DNA from: Siphonodentalium dalli
Lineage: Eukaryota > Mollusca > Scaphopoda > Gadilida > Siphonodentaliidae
DNA length: 64,000 nt
Direction: 5' to 3'
Assembly (NCBI GenBank): GCA_032622095.1
Contig: CP136064.1
Coordinates: forward strand, 42,869,912-42,933,911
Position 1 is the first letter of the stretch; every line of letters begins with the position of its first letter. Under the pieces are notes generated by a model. That model was not told the DNA's origin. It did no database searches and saw nothing but the letters and a program-made list of their open reading frames with translations. Shown here piece after piece: positions 61,101 through 64,000 of the stretch. The position numbers and the translations under genes are program-made.

Positions 61101-62533
61101 AGTTAGGTAACCATAAATATAATACATGATACCGAGACTCCTTGTACATCTCGATCAGCATGTAATTTTGTTCTTGTATATCTTATTATCACACGTGTTG
61201 GTATATACTATTATCCATTGTATTAGCAAACTGTCCTCGTGGGATGTTTTTTGCCAATAAATCATTATCTTATCTTATCTTATCTTATCTAAGAGGGTCG
61301 TATCCCTGACCTCCCCGGCTTTCCAAGATTTGAGTTCAGTTGCAACACGTTATCCTGGGTAATGTATTCAAATCAACCCCAATCGACGGGAACATCCGAA
61401 CATGGCAATTTCGGCATATTTAACCCTTTCAGTGCCAGGGGCCGATCTCATCGGCCCTAATTTACGGTCTGTAAAATCGGCCCTAAAAAAAATAAAAAAA
61501 AAAATAAGTTGTTTTGTTTAGATTATTTTGGGTTGAATTTTGTTTGGGTATGCTTAAGCATAAAACCTTAGATGCATGTTATAACTCAAAACTATCACCA
61601 AGTATTCATAGTAATAATTCTGATGCCCATGAATAACGTAAGATTTCCTGGCACTAAACCTACAAAATAAGTCTGTTAAAGAATATAAGAAAAAATTATT
61701 AAAATTGTAAAAAATTGTAAAAAATAATAACAAATGGTGAAACATTGTTAGGCCAATGCATTCTCTTATATATGCGAGGCGACCTATGGTAGACTCGCAT
61801 ATATAAGAGAATGCATTGGCACAGGGTATATGGGTTGATACAAAAATCGGACCTGGCACTGAAAGGGTTAAAACTACGACGTCCATGTGGGCTATCCTTG
61901 GTTCCCGAATCACGGTTTCGAGATCCTGGGGACTCTAATAAACGGAAACGTGCAAACTTGACCAATTCATCAAGAAGCACAAACATCTTTCATTATTATA
62001 GTTATTTCCTTACAGGGTAAAATTCAGAGCGTTTCGCTCAATGAGTGATGATCATACGTAGGTGTAAGCCTTTCTTTGCTAAATATTCATTGGCGAGTAG
62101 CTCCATTAGGATACATGTACGTTCAGATGATATGTTCACCAAAACGGTCAGTTGAACTTATAATCTGAACAGTTCCCAAAATTTAATTGAAATGCTTATA
62201 CACTTAGTATATGTTCGTCTGTCTGTATGTCGTCTGCTTACATTTCCTAAACACCCCTTCAGATGAATAGACTATTCCAATGAATATTTTATATCTAAAT
62301 ATGATAAATCCATAACATACCAGAATGTCCGTTATTGAGAAGAGTCATGTTGAGCTGCCTGGAGGCGGCATATGGCTGAAGGTCAAGGTTACCCATTGTC
62401 GTGTTAACCTCAACGTCCGTCGTCTGGATATTTATTGGGGACTGGCTCGACCCACTGCACTTCGGATAAGTCGTGTGCCAGTTCTCCGGTGCCGTATTTC
62501 CAGAGTAGCTCCATATCTCATCAGGATGCACAC
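39750..62533 (-). CDS. Extracellular alpha-carbonic anhydrase (gene span; six exons)
   Basis: Encodes an alpha-class carbonic anhydrase, which reversibly hydrates CO2 to bicarbonate. Six exons (62533-62321, 60627-60479, 47030-46938, 44039-43976, 42069-41912, 39963-39750) join in matching phases 1, 0, 0, 1, 0. The conserved landmarks follow in order: QSPINI, NNGHS (proton-shuttle His64), QFHFHWG (zinc ligands His94 and His96), GSEH (Glu106), E|MHIVHHN (Glu117 and zinc ligand His119), HGSLTTPPC (Thr199) and NYRPVQ-like DDYRPIQ. Cysteines in PKCSG and TTPPC match the disulfide pair of secreted and membrane-bound isoforms, and NTT and NMT are possible N-glycosylation sites, so it acts outside the cell. 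The last exon encodes a hydrophobic tail, but only in a shifted frame. The signal-peptide exon was not found. Introns total about 22 kb and are full of transposons. Biomineralisation or acid-base roles are possible but not shown. Confidence 0.93.
40110..40772 (+). pseudogene. LINE 3' end (reverse transcriptase C-terminus and 3' UTR)
   Basis: About 40165-40303 reads [20 protein letters not shown], then [17 protein letters not shown] and a stop, the usual C-terminal WNxLP...LExFKxxLK segment of CR1/Jockey-like LINEs. The T-rich 3' UTR ends with GCGCATTGAAACTAATTTAC and a (TAA)n tail at 40744-40769. It lies in intron 5 of the carbonic anhydrase gene, on the opposite strand. Confidence 0.75.
40744..40769. 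repeat. (TAA)n LINE tail
   Basis: Eight to nine TAA units ending the LINE fragment. Confidence 0.9.
41912..42069 (-). CDS. Carbonic anhydrase exon e (Thr199 region)
   Basis: Acceptor TTTTCTCCATTCAG|ACGACT and donor GAACAG|GTTGGTGA. It reads [16 protein letters not shown], then [19 protein letters not shown] and SQEQ. 52 codons after completing the split Asp codon. Contains the Leu198-Thr199-Thr200 motif and the second disulfide cysteine. Confidence 0.95.
42500..42960. repeat. Dispersed tandem-module repeat, copy 2
   Basis: Two units of about 170 bp, each with GGCAGTAACTCCGCCAAAAT-type and GGAATACAGGCTCGGACAAA sequence, ending in GGACGGACGCACGCACGC. Aligns with 33836-34310; the left part (AGGATTTGATTACACCAATA) aligns with 31040-31100. 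Confidence 0.75.
42961..43135. repeat. (GA)n microsatellite
   Basis: About 175 bp of GA repeats with GG and GAT interruptions, continuing from the GGAC end of the preceding repeat. Confidence 0.95.
43541..43660 (+). other. Exon-like open stretch inside intron 4, antisense to the gene
   Basis: AAGTTTTTTTTAG|CAAAC and CTTCGG|GTAGGTGAA enclose 120 nt open in phase 0, reading [18 protein letters not shown] then [10 protein letters not shown]. The frame stays open to a TAA at about 43741. No family recognised; it lies on the strand opposite the carbonic anhydrase. Probably chance. Confidence 0.15.
43976..44039 (-). CDS. Carbonic anhydrase exon d
   Basis: Acceptor ATCTCCCTTACAG|GTCGG and donor AAAG|GTACGTATAC. 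It reads [20 protein letters not shown] plus K, ending with one base of a split codon. Corresponds to the region after FFIE in alpha-CAs. Only 64 nt, too short to stand out as an ORF. Confidence 0.9.
44205..44340. repeat. Poly-G/poly-C bracketed repeat, copy 1
   Basis: A G-run (about 44213-44228), then GGGTACAAAAAATGATCGAA, AATGCCATACGTGCCTGAAT and a C-run (about 44289-44301) followed by TGTTCAGCCCAGAAAAAAAT. Recurs at 44690-44800. Confidence 0.8.
44620..44800. repeat. Poly-G/poly-C bracketed repeat, copy 2
   Basis: Second, almost identical copy of the 110-bp block, preceded by another G-run (44625-44637). Probably a hairpin-type MITE whose arms are the G and C runs. Confidence 0.75.
44840..46590. 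other. Intron 3 sequence, unassigned
   Basis: Contains a third, diverged GGGCAGGTTACC repeat at about 45340-45400 and a (TA)n at 46397-46414. An 81-aa minus ORF (45510-45755) has a [13 protein letters not shown] stretch that looks finger-like, but nothing confirms it. Confidence 0.3.
46593..46920. mobile_element. TA-flanked MITE full of AGATATCT palindromes
   Basis: Ends TGGGCAGCCAAATTGAC and GTTAACTTGGCTGTCCA, flanked by TA on both sides (Tc1/mariner-like duplication). The interior is a dense series of GATATCTTCAAATA / TATTTGAAGATATC-type words able to pair with each other. Its right end lies 17 bp from carbonic anhydrase exon c, next to the splice donor. Confidence 0.75.
46938..47030 (-). 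CDS. Carbonic anhydrase exon c (zinc ligand His119)
   Basis: Acceptor TTTATTTCCGCAG|ATGCAT and donor ATCGAG|GTAAAATC. 31 codons in phase 0/0: [15 protein letters not shown], then [13 protein letters not shown], the standard segment after Glu117. The preceding intron is 13,448 bp. A MITE (46593-46920) ends only 17 bp beyond the exon end, immediately after the splice donor. Confidence 0.95.
47638..48128. mobile_element. piggyBac-type MITE, family B (CCCTTTCAGTGCCAGG), copy 1
   Basis: Ends CCCTTTCAGTGCCAGG ... CCTGGCACTGAAAGGG between TTAA at 47634-47637 and 48129-48132. It has one copy of the hairpin shared with family A (48013-48081), with a mutation in the first arm. Lies in intron 2. Confidence 0.85.
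48133..50860. other. Intron 2 sequence, unassigned
   Basis: A block at 48868-48930 (AAAGAGCG ... CTGATATGG ... AATAAAGAGCGTTTAT) recurs at 56785-56845. About 48990-49080 resembles 5470-5570. No exon recognised. Confidence 0.3.
50861..52124. repeat. Diverged tandem repeat (units about 150-180 bp)
   Basis: Units containing CGATACCAAAAxTxTACAGG, GGTGTGTTATCATAAAC and ATATTxGAGTAATxxAATCGGATA recur with heavy divergence. The array resumes after the hAT element at 55440, so that element inserted within it. Confidence 0.6.
51700..51790 (+). pseudogene. C2H2 zinc-finger relic
   Basis: The plus frame reads [20 protein letters not shown] then SVSHG, a clear C2H2 linker (HTGE) and finger start (C-x2-C). 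A stop (TGA) precedes it, and no second histidine pair or neighbouring finger is preserved. Remnant of a zinc-finger gene or retrocopy inside the repeat array. Confidence 0.5.
53025..54480 (-). pseudogene. LINE reverse transcriptase, 5'-truncated, one frameshift
   Basis: Minus strand from about 54465: [16 protein letters not shown], then [21 protein letters not shown] (motif B), LFADDTSLY (catalytic FADD) and [11 protein letters not shown]. The frame shifts near 54075 and continues [31 protein letters not shown] and a C-terminal [14 protein letters not shown] zinc knuckle, ending at 53077. The A/T-rich 3' end has TTTATAAATAAAC repeats near 53030-53060. The motif A aspartates and the endonuclease are missing. 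A duplicated 24-bp block (GGGAAACCCGATCG) lies at the 5' junction, about 54478-54520. CR1/Jockey-like. Confidence 0.9.
54521..55410. other. Right interior of the hAT element
   Basis: No transposase recognised. Short ORFs only, rising AT content, then the TTTGGC(T/C)AAA subterminal repeats. Confidence 0.4.
55440..55870. repeat. Tandem repeat continuing the 50861 array, GGAC-ended
   Basis: Two units of about 165 bp (CGATACCAAAAACTA ... GTGAGG(G/A)GTGTGT) followed by GGACGGACGGACGGACAGAA-type runs at 55797-55855. The GGAC run is the typical terminus of this repeat class here (also 42893). Confidence 0.75.
55871..57348. other. Intron 2 sequence, unassigned
   Basis: A 90-codon plus ORF at 57049-57321 has no recognised domain. 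The AAAGAGCG repeat at 56785-56845 matches 48868-48930. Confidence 0.3.
57349..58480. mobile_element. Foldback-like element 3 with ACGAGTTTTGTAGTAA arrays
   Basis: The left arm (57349 to about 57764, starting GTTACGCCGAGTTATGTAGT) is mirrored by the right arm (about 58024-58480). The outer about 180 bp of each arm holds about eight direct copies of (G)ACGAGTT(T/A)TGT(A/G)GTA, alternating with short spacers. A roughly 150-bp inner block (AGCTCAACTTGATG ... GGCCATGTTATT) is present three times: once in each arm and once in the centre. No transposase. Superfamily and target duplication unclear. Confidence 0.8.
58481..60478. other. Intron 2 sequence, unassigned
   Basis: No exon or element recognised. 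ORFs of 60-75 codons only. Confidence 0.3.
60479..60627 (-). CDS. Carbonic anhydrase exon b (zinc ligands His94/His96)
   Basis: Acceptor TAATATGCACAG|TTGAAG and donor ATGGAG|GTCAGG. Joined to exon a it reads [15 protein letters not shown], then [16 protein letters not shown] and [14 protein letters not shown]. 49 codons plus two bases. The last codon is Glu117. The longer 98-aa ORF recorded over this exon is another frame. Confidence 0.95.
60897..60935 (-). other. Cryptic 39-nt exon-like segment in intron 1
   Basis: GAATATTAG|TGCTGG and TTCTTA|GTAAGTTC enclose 39 nt. Inserted between exons a and b it would keep the frame and add 14 hydrophobic residues ([14 protein letters not shown]). Alpha-CAs have no such insertion after NNGHS, and the acceptor tract is weak. 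Confidence 0.12.
61160..61295. mobile_element. Retroelement 3' end with (TTATC)n tail
   Basis: CTGTCCTCGTGGGATGTTTT, then TTGCCAATAAATCATTATCT and about five TTATC units (61266-61291). Looks like a LINE or SINE 3' end with a microsatellite tail; no coding part seen. Confidence 0.45.
61424..61867. mobile_element. piggyBac-type MITE, family B, copy 2
   Basis: Between TTAA at 61420-61423 and 61868-61871, with the same ends as 47638-48128 and one intact shared hairpin (61752-61820). It is about 50 bp shorter than copy 1 by internal deletion. Lies between exon b and exon a. Confidence 0.85.
62321..62533 (-). CDS. Carbonic anhydrase exon a (N-terminal catalytic domain)
   Basis: Acceptor TTATTTTTGCAG|GTGTG and donor TTCTG|GTATGTTATG. 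After two bases completing a split codon it reads [18 protein letters not shown], then [11 protein letters not shown] and LLNNGHS, ending in phase 1. 70 codons. Because the exon starts inside a codon, at least one upstream exon with start codon and signal peptide must exist at higher coordinates. Confidence 0.93.
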
Positions 62534-64000
62534 CTGCAAAAATAATTTGACACCAAATTATTCAAATTTTCTAAGTTAATATTATGTTTGGTAGGCAAAA
62601 GAAAATGAAAATAAGTGCAATCGCAATCATTCTTATGACAGTCATAGCGAAAGTACACAAAACAATCCATCATTTTACGTTGAACACGTGTTTACAAAAC
62701 ATCATAGTTCAGAACGTTCTTTATTATCTGCCGCTGTGCGCTGTTTCTCACATATGGTCATTGTAATTTTTGCTAGGGTGACAATAATTCAAAACGTGTT
62801 GAATAGGATCAGAAACAAGGATGGTATGTAAATAAGCTGGCGTATTGAATATACAAGGACGCGACTTCAATCCAGAAACTCTGAAACGAGCTGCAGTGAA
62901 CAATGGTACAATCCCATTCTGAGCGGTTCTTTCACGCGATCTACATTTCGAAAAGATGAGGTTTTATTTCCGTTAGAAGACAAAACCCCTTACATGGTCA
63001 TGAGTGACAGTACCAGAAGACAGAGGCTGTGACGAAGAGTAATCTAAACAAAAAGAGGATCTTTAAGTCTGGCAATATCACCAACGGACGCGCACTCAAT
63101 TGACGTTCGTTGCCATGGGACCTTCTTGAGAAATGAAGTGTTCCATCCTCCTAGAGATGGTATGTAGTCTCGGAGAATATCCCCCGCCCTCAGAACAACT
63201 AACTGCAACAACTGAGTTGACCAAGCTCAATCTCCTTGGTGATGAAACATCAGAACATATTCCGGCATATAACAGAAGAGTGGATAATTGCTGCAACAGA
63301 AGCTACCAAATCTCAACATTACCCATCCAAATAACAGGGCAACCAAGTGCACTACACATTTGACATACCGGACGAGTCTCGACCGTCATATATTACCAGT
63401 TTGTTTGTTATTCCATGTACACAGTTTCAACTGTCTTAGATATCTTAGATAGCTTACGTCTATGTTTTGAGAAGCCCGAAAAATCCGACATCGAATACAA
63501 GTTTGCTTTCAAAATCGTCAGTATTTTGGCTCAGTGTTTTATTTTATATCCATATATGCGAAATTCATTCGAAGTTTCCCTTTGAATGGGTGTCTTTGGT
63601 TCGAGAATTGTGTATCGAACCATATTGAGTATACGTTTCGGCTGAAAAATTGTTTCAGCATCCAATTATTTCCATGATTGTGAAAAATATATATTTTTTT
63701 AATTATATGGAAAAAATGATGCAACTCAGAAAGCTCAACTCGGATTTTAGAGGACTTTTCGTCACGCGTCCGCGATGTTATGGCCTAAATAATATAAACA
63801 AATCAGCTTTCCCCGATTTATTTCCTTACTTTTCCACTTTCATGTCTAATGTGCCTGGACTATAAACACCGATATAAACAAACACCTCGTAGGGTTAATG
63901 TTCGAACAAAATTTCTTTTACAATCGTCAAATCCCCGTGCAGTATAATAGTAGATAGCTTTCCGATTTATGTCACGTGAAAATAATCGAAAGATGTTCAA
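62534..64000. other. Upstream intron of carbonic anhydrase, unassigned
   Basis: No signal-peptide exon ending in phase 1 was found on the minus strand. Overlapping ORFs at 63096-63363 are unrecognised on both strands. Confidence 0.3.

Noticed and set aside
61266-61291. Telomeric repeat
   Set aside because: TTATC units follow a retroelement-like 3' end and are not the animal TTAGGG type.

Overview
This is a gene-poor, AT-rich stretch of an animal nuclear genome. It has intron-split coding sequence with GT/AG splice sites, three non-LTR retrotransposon fragments, a tRNA-derived SINE, Helitrons, hAT elements, TTAA-flanked (piggyBac-type) MITEs and many microsatellites. There are no operons, ribosome-binding sites or long uninterrupted genes. 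The repeat style (tandem Helitrons ending in CTAG, GGAC-rich tandem repeats, long poly-G runs) suggests a marine invertebrate, perhaps a lophotrochozoan. That placement is inference.

The one gene recognised with confidence is an extracellular alpha-carbonic anhydrase on the minus strand. Six consecutive exons lie at 62533-62321, 60627-60479, 47030-46938, 44039-43976, 42069-41912 and 39963-39750. Splice phases match at all five junctions, and the zinc ligands, proton-shuttle His, Thr199 region and disulfide cysteines are all readable. The signal-peptide exon was not found and may lie beyond 64000. The last exon carries an apparent +1 frameshift just before a sequence resembling a GPI-anchor signal or membrane tail. 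The roughly 22.8 kb locus is mostly introns filled with transposons; one intron is 13.4 kb.

Layout: 1-4.2 kb holds two long-inverted-repeat (foldback-like) elements. 4.2-9 kb is mostly unassigned, with dispersed repeats and a TACACA/TGTGTA palindromic tract. 9.1-10.2 kb holds a palindrome and a 95-bp module present three times. 10.7 kb may hold the terminal exon of an unknown plus-strand gene. 11.3-12.4 kb and 19.8-22.3 kb carry a TTAA-flanked MITE family. 12.9-15.6 kb is a head-to-tail array of four Helitrons. 18.1-19.4 kb is a SINE split by a 1-kb hAT element with a perfect 8-bp target duplication. 25-40 kb holds piggyBac-type MITEs, a perfect 71-bp inverted repeat, a degraded LINE, other MITEs and microsatellites. 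39.7-62.5 kb is the carbonic anhydrase locus. Its introns carry more MITEs, a 3.3-kb hAT element (52133-55431) that contains a LINE, a foldback element at 57.3-58.5 kb and diverged tandem repeats. The elements do not act together as a pathway. The links seen are nesting, shared modules and insertions close to exons.
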